Source: Photobacterium iliopiscarium
Lineage (GTDB): Bacteria > Pseudomonadota > Gammaproteobacteria > Enterobacterales > Vibrionaceae
Length of the DNA: 64,000 nt
NCBI RefSeq assembly: GCF_003026395.1
Contig: NZ_PYOO01000012.1
Coordinates: 31,221 to 95,220 of the forward strand
Reading direction: 5' to 3'
The position numbers were made by a program, and so were the translations under genes. This document shows positions 1-8,749 of the stretch, in pieces (within the stretch, counting starts at the first letter, position 1; the number at the start of each line of letters is the position of its first letter). The notes under the pieces are model-generated. The model saw nothing but the letters and a program-made list of their open reading frames with translations, did not search any database and was not told the origin of the DNA.

Positions 1-2
1 CA

Positions 3-1253
3 TTGGATTATTTTAATTACCAGTCAGATGGACAATTATGGGCGGAAGACGTCGCATTGGCTGAGTTAGCGACACAATATGGCACACCGCTGTATGTGTA
101 TTCTCGTGCAACGTTGGAACGCCATTGGCATGCTTTTGATCACGCGGTTGCCACTCATCCGCATTTGATTTGCTATGCGGTAAAAGCAAATTCTAACCTT
201 GGGGTATTAAATGTCCTTGCTCGTTTAGGTTCGGGGTTTGATATCGTGTCTTTAGGCGAGTTAGAGCGTGTCTTAGCAGCGGGCGGTGATCCGGCTAAAG
301 TGGTTTTTTCTGGCGTGGGTAAAACGGCGTTAGAAATGCAACGGGCGCTTGAACTGGGAATTAAATGTTTTAATGTTGAATCTGAACCAGAACTCGATCG
401 CTTAAATCATGTCGCGGGTCAGTTAGGGAAAATTGCACCGATCTCATTACGCATTAACCCTGATGTTGATGCCAATACTCACCCGTACATTTCAACAGGT
501 CTACGCGATAATAAATTTGGTATTGCGCGTGAACGTGCGCTTGAAGTGTATCAATTAGCACAGCAATTACCGCATCTTAACGTGGTTGGGATGGATTGCC
601 ATATTGGTTCACAGTTGACGGAAGTAAAACCTTTTATTGATGCGACTGAGCGTTTGTTAGCATTAGTTGATGAGTTGAAATCGGTTGGGATTGAGATTAA
701 ACATTTAGATCTCGGTGGTGGCTTAGGGGTGACGTATAACGATGAGCAACCGCCATTACCCGCAGAATATGCGACGGCATTGTTATCACGTTTGGTCGCT
801 TACCCTGAACTTGAACTGATTTTTGAGCCAGGACGTGCGATTGCAGCGAATGCTGGAGTATTGCTGACCAAAGTGGAATTTTTAAAACACACTCAATATA
901 AAAACTTTGCCATTGTTGATGCGGCGATGAATGATTTGATTCGGCCGACATTATATTCAGCTTGGCAAGATATTGTGCCAGTGATCCCACGTCAGGGGGA
1001 GCCGCAGTGTTATGATTTAGTGGGGCCTATTTGTGAAACGGGTGATTTTATTGGTAAAGATCGCCATTTATGTTTAGCGCCAAATGACTTACTTGCGGTA
1101 AGGTCTGCGGGTGCTTATGGTTTCGTGATGGCCTCTAATTATAATTCTCGCCCTCGTGTCGCTGAAGTGATGGTTGATGGTGAGCAAGTACATTTAGTGC
1201 GTGCACGTGAAACGTTAGAACAACTTTGGCAACATGAATATCTTGTTGAATGA
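3..1253 (+). CDS. lysA: Diaminopimelate decarboxylase
   Basis: Catalyses the last step of lysine synthesis, meso-diaminopimelate to L-lysine, in the cytoplasm with PLP. The 416-residue product matches the usual family length. The PLP lysine lies in CYAVKANSN (about K61), the glycine-rich phosphate loop is DLGGGLGV, and the substrate-binding cysteine is in PICETGDF. The frame opens with TTG at the window edge. The N-terminus MDYFNYQ is the normal family start, so the gene is probably complete, but the ribosome-binding site lies outside the window. It is followed after about 40 bases by dapF, which makes its substrate, consistent with one operon. Identity is very secure; only the start is open. 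Confidence 0.96.
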   Translation: MDYFNYQSDGQLWAEDVALAELATQYGTPLYVYSRATLERHWHAFDHAVATHPHLICYAVKANSNLGVLNVLARLGSGFDIVSLGELERVLAAGGDPAKVVFSGVGKTALEMQRALELGIKCFNVESEPELDRLNHVAGQLGKIAPISLRINPDVDANTHPYISTGLRDNKFGIARERALEVYQLAQQLPHLNVVGMDCHIGSQLTEVKPFIDATERLLALVDELKSVGIEIKHLDLGGGLGVTYNDEQPPLPAEYATALLSRLVAYPELELIFEPGRAIAANAGVLLTKVEFLKHTQYKNFAIVDAAMNDLIRPTLYSAWQDIVPVIPRQGEPQCYDLVGPICETGDFIGKDRHLCLAPNDLLAVRSAGAYGFVMASNYNSRPRVAEVMVDGEQVHLVRARETLEQLWQHEYLVE

Positions 1254-1291
1254 TTGTCGTCGCAACTGATGCTTAATAATTAAGGAACATC

Positions 1292-2122
1292 ATGCAGATT
1301 AACTTTTCCAAAATGCATGGGCTCGGCAATGACTTTGTTGTTGTGGATTGTGTAACACAAAATGTATTTTTTTCACCGGATGCGATTCGCCGTTTAGCGG
1401 ATCGTCATCGTGGTATTGGTTTTGACCAGTTATTGGTGGTTGAACCGCCTTATGATCCTGAAACGGATTTTCATTACCGTATTTTTAATGCTGATGGTAG
1501 TGAAGTAGAACAGTGTGGTAATGGTGCCCGTTGCTTTGCACGGTTTGTATCAATGAAAGGCTTAACCAATAAATACCATATCTCCGTGAGCACTAAAGCG
1601 GGAAAAATGGTATTGAAGTTAGAAAGTGACGGCCAAGTTACGGTCAATATGGGCGCGCCTAATTTTGAACCGGCTAAAATTCCGATGCGAGCTAAACAGG
1701 CAGAAAAAACGTACTTATTGCGTGTTGGTGAACAAACGCTATTTTGTGGTGCGGTCAGTATGGGCAACCCTCATTGCGTTACTATTGTTGATAACGTTGA
1801 AACCGCCGCTGTTGAAAAATTAGGGCCATTACTTGAATCCCACGAGCGCTTTCCTGAGCGGGTTAATGCTGGTTTCATGGAAGTGATTGATCGTGGAACG
1901 GTAAAGTTACGTGTTTATGAACGTGGTGCAGGTGAAACACAGGCTTGTGGTAGTGGTGCTTGTGCCGCGGTTGCGATTGGTCGTAGCCAAGGCTTACTCG
2001 ATGAAAATGTAAAAGTTTGCTTACCGGGTGGTGATTTATATATTCGATGGGCAGGTGAAGGCAAACCGTTATTTATGACCGGTCCCGTTGCCCATGTATT
2101 TGATGGTCAATTTATTCAATAA
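1292..2122 (+). CDS. dapF: Diaminopimelate epimerase
   Basis: Interconverts LL- and meso-diaminopimelate, feeding both lysine and peptidoglycan synthesis. The 276-residue length is standard. Both catalytic cysteines are visible: one in [10 protein letters not shown] (about C73) and one in QACGSGACA (about C219). The ATG is preceded by AAGGA at a normal distance. It lies between lysA and xerC on the same strand. In enterobacteria and many vibrios a DUF484 gene separates dapF from xerC. Here only about 28 bases separate them, so that gene is absent from this position. Confidence 0.97.
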   Translation: MQINFSKMHGLGNDFVVVDCVTQNVFFSPDAIRRLADRHRGIGFDQLLVVEPPYDPETDFHYRIFNADGSEVEQCGNGARCFARFVSMKGLTNKYHISVSTKAGKMVLKLESDGQVTVNMGAPNFEPAKIPMRAKQAEKTYLLRVGEQTLFCGAVSMGNPHCVTIVDNVETAAVEKLGPLLESHERFPERVNAGFMEVIDRGTVKLRVYERGAGETQACGSGACAAVAIGRSQGLLDENVKVCLPGGDLYIRWAGEGKPLFMTGPVAHVFDGQFIQ

Positions 2123-2150
2123 TGATCTTTAACGAGGGTCATTGTTATTA

Positions 2151-3083
2151 ATGACACTCATGACCGAGGTTTCTGTGACTACGCTTCCCCCAAGTTTTGA
2201 ACAACCTTTAGCGCTTTTTTATGAATATTTGCGTAGTGAACGTGAACTTAGCATTCATACTCAGCAAAATTATAAACGCCAATTAACCTGTATAGCCGAA
2301 CAATTGTTAGAGCTTGGGGTTGAAAACTGGCAACAAGTCGATGCAGGTTGGGTACGGCAAATTGCCAGTAAAGGGATGCGTAGTGGTCTTAAAGCCAGTA
2401 GTTTGGCGATGCGATTATCTGCATTACGCAGTTTTTTTGATTATTTAGTGCGTCAACAAATATTGCCCGCCAATCCGGCCAAAGGGGTGTCTGCACCACG
2501 AAAAGCGCGCCCGTTACCTAAAAATCTTGATGTTGATGAAATGAATCAATTACTTGAGGTGAAGGATGACGATCCATTAGCCATTCGCGATCGAGCGATG
2601 ATGGAATTAATGTATGGCGCTGGCTTACGTCTATCTGAATTAGTTAATTTGAATGTGCGTGATATTAGTTTAACCAAAGGCGATTTACGGGTCATTGGTA
2701 AAGGTGATAAAGAACGGATTGTGCCATTTGCAGGTTTAGCTCGTGAATGGGTTGCTAATTGGCTTAAATTACGTGGCAATATTGCCCATGCCGATGAAAC
2801 AGGATTGTTTGTGTCTAAACTTGGACATCGCATTTCAAACCGCAATGTTCAAAAAAGAATGGCTGAATGGGGTCAGAAGCAAGCCGTATCAAGCCATATT
2901 AATCCGCATAAATTACGCCATAGTTTTGCAACCCACATGTTGGAATCCAGTGGCGATTTACGTGCAGTACAAGAATTATTGGGCCATGCGAATTTAACCA
3001 CTACTCAAATTTATACCCATCTTGATTTTCAGCATTTAGCCAAAGTTTACGATGCTGCTCACCCTCGCGCCAAACGCCGTTAA
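2151..3083 (+). CDS. xerC: Site-specific tyrosine recombinase XerC
   Basis: Works with XerD at dif to resolve chromosome dimers. An N-terminal SAM-like domain (about residues 15-105) is followed by a tyrosine-recombinase domain. Catalytic residues are visible: Arg in GAGLRLSEL, the HKLRH motif, the His in [15 protein letters not shown], and the nucleophilic Tyr in that same stretch. The longest frame opens at TTG 2142, but ATG 2151 or ATG 2160 gives a more usual length of about 307-310 residues; a GAGGG lies just upstream. The downstream yigB start lies immediately after the stop, so the two are probably cotranscribed. Confidence 0.95.
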   Translation: MTLMTEVSVTTLPPSFEQPLALFYEYLRSERELSIHTQQNYKRQLTCIAEQLLELGVENWQQVDAGWVRQIASKGMRSGLKASSLAMRLSALRSFFDYLVRQQILPANPAKGVSAPRKARPLPKNLDVDEMNQLLEVKDDDPLAIRDRAMMELMYGAGLRLSELVNLNVRDISLTKGDLRVIGKGDKERIVPFAGLAREWVANWLKLRGNIAHADETGLFVSKLGHRISNRNVQKRMAEWGQKQAVSSHINPHKLRHSFATHMLESSGDLRAVQELLGHANLTTTQIYTHLDFQHLAKVYDAAHPRAKRR

Positions 3084-3108
3084 TGCTTTATCACGTTTAG
3101 GAACAACC

Positions 3109-3837
3109 ATGCAATTTTATCGTCAGTTAGGCCAGATTAATGCCCTTACGTTTGATCTTGATGACACGCTCTATGATAACCATCCGGTGATTGTACGTGC
3201 AGAACAAGCGATGTTTGATTGGCTAGCTCAGTTATTACCCGCCTCAATGGTGATTAGTCGTGATAATTGGCAGCACTTAAAGCAGCAACTTGCTGCGGTT
3301 GATTCTTGTTTGATCCATGATGTTAGTGCGTGGCGTTATGAAGCGTTAAAAATTAACTTTATGCAGTTGGGATGGCGACTTAAAGATGCCGAATTAGCGG
3401 CTCGCCAAGGGTTAGCGTTAGTCTTGGTTGAGCGCAATAAAGTTGATGTTCCCGCTGAAACCCACCGCGTGTTGGCATTGTTGAGTGCTAAAGTTCCGTT
3501 GGTCGGGATCACTAATGGTAATGTTGATCCGCAACAGATAGGGCTTGCGCATTATTTTAGTGCCATTTACCAAGCAGGACGGGATGGATTAGCCAAGCCG
3601 AAAGCGGATTTATTTACCTGTGCCATTGATCATTTAAATATTCCAGCTGAACAAATTTTGCATGTGGGTGATCATCTGCATACGGATGTTTTTGGTGCCA
3701 AACAACAGGGTTTACACGCTTGTTGGTATAACGATCAGCAGCGAGTATTAACGTCGACCACGGGTAATTGTTTACCTGATATTGAAATTAGTGCGCTTGC
3801 TGAATTATTACCATTGGTCGGCTTAACCGCCGAGTAA
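3109..3837 (+). CDS. yigB: HAD phosphatase, 5-amino-6-(5-phospho-D-ribitylamino)uracil phosphatase
   Basis: HAD-superfamily phosphatase. The E. coli homologue dephosphorylates a riboflavin-pathway intermediate. The nucleophile motif is DLDDTLYDN (D16, D18), motif II is GITNGN, motif III the lysine in AKPKADLF, and motif IV HVGDHLHTD. The open frame extends upstream to an ATG inside xerC (3052), but the family N-terminus (MQFYRQLG) begins at ATG 3109, which has AGGA about 6 bases upstream. That gives 242 residues, close to the 238 of E. coli. It ends the lysA-dapF-xerC-yigB series; the next gene lies on the other strand. Confidence 0.92.
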   Translation: MQFYRQLGQINALTFDLDDTLYDNHPVIVRAEQAMFDWLAQLLPASMVISRDNWQHLKQQLAAVDSCLIHDVSAWRYEALKINFMQLGWRLKDAELAARQGLALVLVERNKVDVPAETHRVLALLSAKVPLVGITNGNVDPQQIGLAHYFSAIYQAGRDGLAKPKADLFTCAIDHLNIPAEQILHVGDHLHTDVFGAKQQGLHACWYNDQQRVLTSTTGNCLPDIEISALAELLPLVGLTAE

Positions 3838-3847
3838 ATGTCCACGA

Positions 3848-3884
3848 TTTAGCACCCATCGCGATTAGCCTTGTTGGGTGCTCA
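3848..3884. repeat. Inverted repeat between convergent yigB and buf operon
   Basis: AGCACCCA and TGGGTGCT pair around a loop of roughly 16 bases between the yigB stop and the end of the DoxX gene. No T-run follows on either strand, so this is a weak terminator candidate or an RNA-processing stem rather than a clear intrinsic terminator. Confidence 0.4.
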
Positions 3885-3889
3885 GCCGT

Positions 3890-4348
3890 TTACGGTATGA
3901 TATTGCTATTACGATAATGCTGATTTATCCAGTGATCGACTGAGAGTTTCCCCGCACCCCAAAATACAGTGATTAATAACATCATTCCCCATAATTGGTG
4001 ATCATAAAATCCTTGCGCCCATAACGCGGGGTATGACACTACCGCAATCACATTAAAGCCAAATAATAATATTGCCATCGGCCGTGTAAATAGTCCGAGC
4101 ACTAAAAAAATCGGCACCATTAATTCAGTCGCGGTCCCAGTATAGGCGGCCCATTGCCAAGGTAAGACGGGCACCTGATATTCGTACTCAAACAAATACA
4201 GGGTGCTATCCCAACTGTTATATTTGATCAGTCCGGATTTAAAGAACGCACTGGCAACCCATACTCGACAAAAAAGTAATAATAGTGGTTGCAGCGGTTG
4301 TACGAGCTGTTGAAAAAAAACGTCGATGGTACGAATACATTTAATCAT
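3890..4348 (-). CDS. DoxX-family membrane protein of the bufferin-type operon
   Basis: A 152-residue DoxX-like protein with four hydrophobic helices, an FFKSGLIKY motif early, and GLFTRP between helices 2 and 3. DoxX proteins commonly accompany DUF2282/DUF692/DUF2063 operons, where their exact role (perhaps redox handling at the membrane) is not settled. The ATG at 4348 overlaps the stop of the upstream DUF2063 gene by a few bases, indicating translational coupling. The longer frame from 4375 would overlap further and lacks a better ribosome-binding site. It is the last gene of the operon. Confidence 0.85.
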   Translation of the reverse strand: MIKCIRTIDVFFQQLVQPLQPLLLLFCRVWVASAFFKSGLIKYNSWDSTLYLFEYEYQVPVLPWQWAAYTGTATELMVPIFLVLGLFTRPMAILLFGFNVIAVVSYPALWAQGFYDHQLWGMMLLITVFWGAGKLSVDHWINQHYRNSNIIP

Positions 4349-5144
4349 CACTATTAACCTTACGAATATCGTCAATTAAGTGGTGGTGTAATAACTGTGG
4401 TAGCAGATCTAATTGCGTCGGTGTTAAGGCCGCAATTGGGCGTTGCTGCTGACAGTCAGCAACTAAAGTGACTAATTCTGGCGTGACATGCTGCTGCCAA
4501 ATTTGCCATTGGTAATGTTGCATCAGGGCGGTTTGCGGTTGATTAATATTTAATGTCGCTAATTGCTGCTGCTGGTGGTCACCATGGGTTTGATTAACGA
4601 TTTCCCACAGTGATAGCACCGCATATTGGCTGCTAAAGGTGTCAGTTGAGATTGGAATATGAAAATAATATTGCTGCGGAGTAACGTGACTAGCTTGATG
4701 TTCGAGTTGACGTAATTTCTCTAACGGTAGGTTGCCAGCGTGACAAGCTAAGCGGCTGACACAATCACGTTGCCATTCTAGCCGCGCTAAATCGATCAAA
4801 TAAGGCAGAGTGGAAACCAATGTCGGTTGAGCGGCGATGGTATCGCTAAAGTGAGCGCCATAAACGGTGACATCCCCTTGTGGTAACGGATGATTAAGAA
4901 TGTGCTGTCGCGCGAGGAGGTTGAAACAATCGTCACCAATCATGGCGCTCACAGTGGAATAGACACTTGTCAGAATGTCGGTTAAGCCAATAATAAAATT
5001 ATTACAGTACAGTTGTAGCCGTTGCTCTGCACTGAAATGATCATTGACGACGGTAGTGGCTAAATCATGTGGTTGATAATGCAATGCCGCCGCAAATTGA
5101 TGTTGTAATTGCTGCAAATTAAGCGTGGTTGCTGATGGTGGCAT
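4341..5144 (-). CDS. bufC: DUF2063 protein, BufC/HvfC-type partner of the MNIO enzyme
   Basis: A 267-residue protein of the DUF2063 family (annotated in databases as a putative DNA-binding domain). In bufferin-type clusters it acts as the partner protein of the MNIO enzyme, thought to present the precursor peptide. The N-terminus LQQLQHQFAAAL followed by a YCNNFIIGLTDILTSVYSTV stretch is typical. ATG 5144 was chosen because AAGGAG sits 7 bases upstream; the longer frame to 5231 would run deep into bufB. The gene overlaps the end of bufB by 26 bases and the start of the DoxX gene, so the operon is tightly coupled. It is glutamine- and histidine-rich. Confidence 0.85.
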   Translation of the reverse strand: MPPSATTLNLQQLQHQFAAALHYQPHDLATTVVNDHFSAEQRLQLYCNNFIIGLTDILTSVYSTVSAMIGDDCFNLLARQHILNHPLPQGDVTVYGAHFSDTIAAQPTLVSTLPYLIDLARLEWQRDCVSRLACHAGNLPLEKLRQLEHQASHVTPQQYYFHIPISTDTFSSQYAVLSLWEIVNQTHGDHQQQQLATLNINQPQTALMQHYQWQIWQQHVTPELVTLVADCQQQRPIAALTPTQLDLLPQLLHHHLIDDIRKVNSDD

Positions 5145-5982
5145 TGGCGTACTCCTTCTCGATAATTGCTTGAGCCTTATTCGCTTCAGCCAATAAGATT
5201 GCCAGTGGGGGAATATCAGCATCCCATTCAATTAATGTTGGCGTCTCGCTACCATGATTACGGATCCACTGTTGATACAATTGCCATACTTCATCACTGA
5301 CAGGTTGGCTATGCGTATCAATCCAGATCTCACCGTGAGGTAGCTGTTTACGAATAAAGCCAGCAAGGTGTATTTCTTGTACTACAGCTGGATTGATCGC
5401 GGCTAAATACGTTTGGCAATCAAAACCATGGTTAAAACTACTGACATGAATATTGTTTAAATCTAATAACAACCCGCAGTCCGTTCGTTGTTGTACCGCC
5501 ATTAAAAATTCCCACTCAGGAATGGTTGAGTGTTGAAACTGCAAATAACTCGATGGGTTTTCAATTAACATTTTCCGTTGGAGTACATCTTGAACTTGCA
5601 TCACTTTATCGCAAAAATTATCTAACGCTTCTTCGGTGTAGGGCAGCGGTAATAAGTCATTAAAATAGTGACCATCAACCGAACTCCAACTGAGATGATC
5701 TGAAATTAAAAAAGGCTCTGTTTCGGTGATTAATTGTTTGAGCTGTTGTAAATGTTGAATATTAAGCGGATCGGCAGAGCCTAACGACAGCCCTATACCA
5801 TGACAGCTAATTGGGTAATTTGATTGTAATTGACGCAATTGTTGGCGAGCTAATGAATGGGGATTGAAATAATTTTCGCTATGAATTTCTAACCACCCAA
5901 GTTGTGGTCGTTGAGTGATTATGTCAATAATATGAGGCGAACGTAAGCCCACCCCAATAGATTGCTGAGATGAAAAATCCAC
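5119..5982 (-). CDS. bufB: MNIO-family (DUF692) peptide-modifying iron enzyme, BufB/HvfB type
   Basis: Multinuclear non-haem iron-dependent oxidative enzyme of the DUF692 family. Characterised relatives convert cysteines of DUF2282 precursors to copper-binding heterocycles. Metal-ligand motifs are all present (numbering from the GTG): EIHSENYF (H34, E36), CHGIGLSLGS (H61), SDHLSW (D95, H96), IENPSSYL (E141), DLNNIHV (D174, N177, H179), EIHLAGF (H205), DTHS (D222, H224) and IEWDADIP (E252, D254). The open frame reaches an ATG at 6042 inside bufA. The GTG at 5982 lies 4 bases after the bufA stop with AAGGA about 11 bases upstream and gives a normal N-terminus before GVGLR. The start is therefore probable, not certain; ATG 6012 is the alternative. 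Confidence 0.88.
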   Translation of the reverse strand: MDFSSQQSIGVGLRSPHIIDIITQRPQLGWLEIHSENYFNPHSLARQQLRQLQSNYPISCHGIGLSLGSADPLNIQHLQQLKQLITETEPFLISDHLSWSSVDGHYFNDLLPLPYTEEALDNFCDKVMQVQDVLQRKMLIENPSSYLQFQHSTIPEWEFLMAVQQRTDCGLLLDLNNIHVSSFNHGFDCQTYLAAINPAVVQEIHLAGFIRKQLPHGEIWIDTHSQPVSDEVWQLYQQWIRNHGSETPTLIEWDADIPPLAILLAEANKAQAIIEKEYANATISNHA

Positions 5983-5986
5983 TACG

Positions 5987-6262
5987 TTATGCTTCCTTAG
6001 TTGAACCACCATGGAGGCGATCACAGAGTCCTTTAGGCACAACTACAAACGCATCTTTTTGAGCATCTTCTTTAGCTGAGCCCGCACAAGAGCTGGTTTT
6101 AGTGGCGCAATCATTTTTACCTGCTTTGCTGACGCCATAACATTTTTCTTTGGCCATTTTTTTGCCCATTTCGTCAGCGACGGCAGTTGTTGAAGCTAAT
6201 GTTCCTGCTAGTGCGATCAATCCTGTCATTGCTGAAGCTAAAGCAATATTGGTCTTTTTCAT
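5987..6262 (-). CDS. bufA: DUF2282 precursor peptide, bufferin / HvfA type
   Basis: A 91-residue secreted precursor. A Sec signal peptide spans about residues 1-29, with probable cleavage after AVA. Four cysteines follow at 41, 52, 59 and 80 in the contexts EKCYGVSKAGKNDCA, SSCAG and PKGLCDRLHGG, the diagnostic DUF2282 pattern. In characterised bufferins cysteines of this set become 5-thiooxazole groups and the peptide binds copper in the periplasm; that modification is inferred here from the adjacent MNIO gene. AAGGAA precedes the ATG. It is the first gene of a four-gene operon and has its own upstream region with a candidate ECF-type promoter. Confidence 0.9.
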   Translation of the reverse strand: MKKTNIALASAMTGLIALAGTLASTTAVADEMGKKMAKEKCYGVSKAGKNDCATKTSSCAGSAKEDAQKDAFVVVPKGLCDRLHGGSTKEA

Positions 6263-6342
6263 GATAGTTCCTTGATTATGATTGAGTGTTGGTTTGCTAT
6301 TAATCGGTATTTTGTAGTGGCATTAATACGCTCTCAGAATAG

Positions 6343-6371
6343 TAGACAGGGTGACAGCGAAATTTATTACA
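6343..6371 (-). promoter_or_regulatory. Candidate ECF-sigma-type promoter of the buf operon
   Basis: Read on the minus strand, TGTAAT (6371-6366) is followed after 17 bases by TGTCTA (6348-6343), about 80 bases before the bufA ATG. The pair resembles ECF-sigma promoters, which control related operons in other bacteria. No sigma or anti-sigma gene is in the window, and a weak sigma-70 promoter cannot be excluded. Confidence 0.3.
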
Positions 6372-6465
6372 CTTGAATGTTAATTATTTTAATGTGTATG
6401 TTATTTTTATGTTTCCGAGTTTTGCGAAAATCGCAATAAAGATACCGAAGCAATCTTTATTGGGG

Positions 6466-6499
6466 CTGGTATAATCATCAGCATTGTATAAATAACCAG
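6466..6499. promoter_or_regulatory. Two tandem LexA (SOS) boxes upstream of uvrD
   Basis: CTGGTATAATCATCAG (6466-6481) fits CTG-N10-CAG exactly, and TTGTATAAATAACCAG (6484-6499) fits with one change and resembles the E. coli uvrD operator. The two are separated by two bases and end 9 bases before the uvrD ATG. uvrD is a known LexA target, so the placement supports function. The first box is less AT-alternating than the consensus and may be weaker. Confidence 0.65.
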
Positions 6500-6508
6500 T
6501 AGATAGCG

Positions 6509-8680
6509 ATGGACGTTTCACTTCTATTAGATGGACTCAATGATAAACAACGCGAGGCGGTGGCTGCGCCGTTGGGTAATCACTTAGTATTGGCGGGAGC
6601 AGGCAGCGGTAAAACCCGTGTGCTCGTGCATCGTATTGCTTGGTTGTTGGCTGTTGAACAAGCTTCCCCGTACTCGATTATGTCGGTCACATTTACCAAC
6701 AAAGCGGCCGCAGAAATGCGGGGGCGTATTAATGAATTAATGCATGGCTCAAGTGCTGGTATGTGGAATGGTACTTTCCACGGCTTATGTCACCGTATGC
6801 TGCGCGCCCATTATTTAGATGCACGCCTGCCTGACGATTTTAATATTTTAGATTCTGATGATCAGATGCGGTTATTACGCCGTTTGATTAAAGCGCAGAA
6901 TTTAGATGAAAAACATTGGCCTGCTCGTCAAAGTGCGTGGTATATCAACGGTAAAAAAGACGAAGGTTTACGCCCACAGCACGTTGAAACCTATAACGAT
7001 CCTGTTGAGCAAACGTGGTTACGCATTTATACCGCTTATCAAGAAGCGTGTGATCGTGCGGGCTTAGTTGATTTTGCAGAGTTATTACTGCGCTCGTTTG
7101 AGTTATTACGTGATAACAAGCATATTCGTGAACATTACCAAGCGCGCTTTAAACATATTTTGGTCGACGAGTTTCAAGATACCAACAATATTCAATTTGC
7201 ATGGCTACGGTTAATGGCGGGTCCTGATTGTCATGTGATGATTGTCGGTGATGATGACCAATCGATTTATGGTTGGCGTGGTGCGCAAGTTGAAAATATT
7301 CAGCGTTTTTTAAATGATTTCAGCAACGCATCATCGATATTTTTAGAGCAGAATTACCGTTCGACGGCCAATATTCTTAATGCTGCTAATGAGCTAATTG
7401 CCAATAATACTGCCCGTATGGGTAAGAATTTATGGACAGAAGATGGCGATGGCGAGCCTATTTCTTTGTATTCTGCCTTTAACGAACTTGATGAAGCCCG
7501 CTTTGCTGTGGGTAAAATCAGAGAGTGGCGTGAACAAGGTGGAAGCCTTAGTGATACTGCCTTTTTATACCGTAGTAATGCTCAATCGCGAGTATTAGAA
7601 GAAGCCTTAATTCAGGCTGGAATGCCATATCGTATTTATGGCGGTATGCGTTTCTTCGAGCGTCAAGAAATTAAAGATGCGTTGGCTTATTTGCGCCTTG
7701 TTGGTAATCGTAATGATGATGCTTCATTTGAACGCGTCGTCAATACGCCAACCCGTGGTTTAGGTGATCGAACCTTAGAAACGATTCGTTTAACTGCACG
7801 CGATCGTAGTTTAACCATGTGGCAATCGAGTTTAGCGTTATTAGATGAAAAAGTATTAGCAGGCCGTGCGGCAAATGCATTACAGCGTTTTATTGAATTG
7901 ATTAATGCGTTAGAAGATGACACTGCTGAATTGCCAATGTACCAACAGACGGATGATGTTATTCGTCACTCTGGTTTACGGGCAATGTATGAACAAGAAA
8001 AAGGCGAAAAAGCCCAAGCGCGAATCGAAAACTTAGAAGAATTAGTAACCGCAACCCGTCAGTTTGAAATTCCAGAAGAAGCGGTAGAAATGAGCCCGTT
8101 ATCGGCCTTTTTAGCTCATGCGGCGTTAGAAGCGGGTGATGGTCAAGCGGATGCCTTTGAAGATGCGGTGCAATTGATGACTATGCACAGTGCTAAAGGA
8201 TTAGAATTCCCCGTGGTGTTTATGGTGGGTGTAGAAGAAGGGATGTTCCCAAGCTCTCGCACCATTGAAGAAGCTGATCGGTTAGAAGAAGAGCGTCGCT
8301 TGTGTTATGTCGGCATGACACGGGCAATGAAGAAACTGTATATCACTTATGCAGAAATGCGTCGCTTATACGGTAAAGATAATTTCCATAAGCCATCGCG
8401 TTTTATTCGTGAAATTCCTGAGCAATATGTTGAGGAAGTACGAATGAAGGCACAAGTTTCGCGTCCAGTGAGCAGTGGCCGTTTTAGCCAAACTCAAGTG
8501 AATAATAACTTCAATGAAACCGGTTTTAGTTTAGGGCAGCGAGTGCAGCATTCTAAATTTGGTGAAGGGACTATCATTAACTTTGAAGGCAGTGGCGCCC
8601 AAAGCCGTGTGCAAGTCGCCTTTAATGGTGAAGGGATTAAGTGGTTAGTGACCCAATACGCTAAGTTAACCGCACTATAA
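6509..8680 (+). CDS. uvrD: DNA helicase II UvrD
   Basis: SF1A 3'-5' helicase for nucleotide excision repair and mismatch repair. The 723-residue length is standard. Motifs run in order: Q-motif LNDKQREAV, Walker A GAGSGKT (about 30-36), Walker B VDEFQDTN, motif III GDDDQSIYGWRGA, motif IV QNYRST, motif V MTMHSAKGLEFPVVF and motif VI YVGMTRAMKKL. The C-terminal part (about 665-723) is the Tudor-like RNA-polymerase-interacting domain (GQRVQHSKFGEGTI). The ATG lies just after the LexA boxes. In E. coli uvrD directly follows yigB; here the buf operon separates them. Confidence 0.98.
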   Translation: MDVSLLLDGLNDKQREAVAAPLGNHLVLAGAGSGKTRVLVHRIAWLLAVEQASPYSIMSVTFTNKAAAEMRGRINELMHGSSAGMWNGTFHGLCHRMLRAHYLDARLPDDFNILDSDDQMRLLRRLIKAQNLDEKHWPARQSAWYINGKKDEGLRPQHVETYNDPVEQTWLRIYTAYQEACDRAGLVDFAELLLRSFELLRDNKHIREHYQARFKHILVDEFQDTNNIQFAWLRLMAGPDCHVMIVGDDDQSIYGWRGAQVENIQRFLNDFSNASSIFLEQNYRSTANILNAANELIANNTARMGKNLWTEDGDGEPISLYSAFNELDEARFAVGKIREWREQGGSLSDTAFLYRSNAQSRVLEEALIQAGMPYRIYGGMRFFERQEIKDALAYLRLVGNRNDDASFERVVNTPTRGLGDRTLETIRLTARDRSLTMWQSSLALLDEKVLAGRAANALQRFIELINALEDDTAELPMYQQTDDVIRHSGLRAMYEQEKGEKAQARIENLEELVTATRQFEIPEEAVEMSPLSAFLAHAALEAGDGQADAFEDAVQLMTMHSAKGLEFPVVFMVGVEEGMFPSSRTIEEADRLEEERRLCYVGMTRAMKKLYITYAEMRRLYGKDNFHKPSRFIREIPEQYVEEVRMKAQVSRPVSSGRFSQTQVNNNFNETGFSLGQRVQHSKFGEGTIINFEGSGAQSRVQVAFNGEGIKWLVTQYAKLTAL

Positions 8681-8696
8681 TCGTTATTTACAAATA

Positions 8697-8744
8697 AGCC
8701 CGCCAGTGATTAATCTTATTGTTAATCATTGGCGGGCTTTTTTA
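8697..8744 (+). terminator. Intrinsic terminator after uvrD
   Basis: A 17-base arm from AGCCCGCC and its near-perfect complement ending GGCGGGCT enclose a short loop, followed by a run of six to seven T. It also lies just after the end of ggt on the other strand and could work for both, but the T-run favours uvrD. Confidence 0.85.
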
Positions 8745-8749
8745 TGTGT

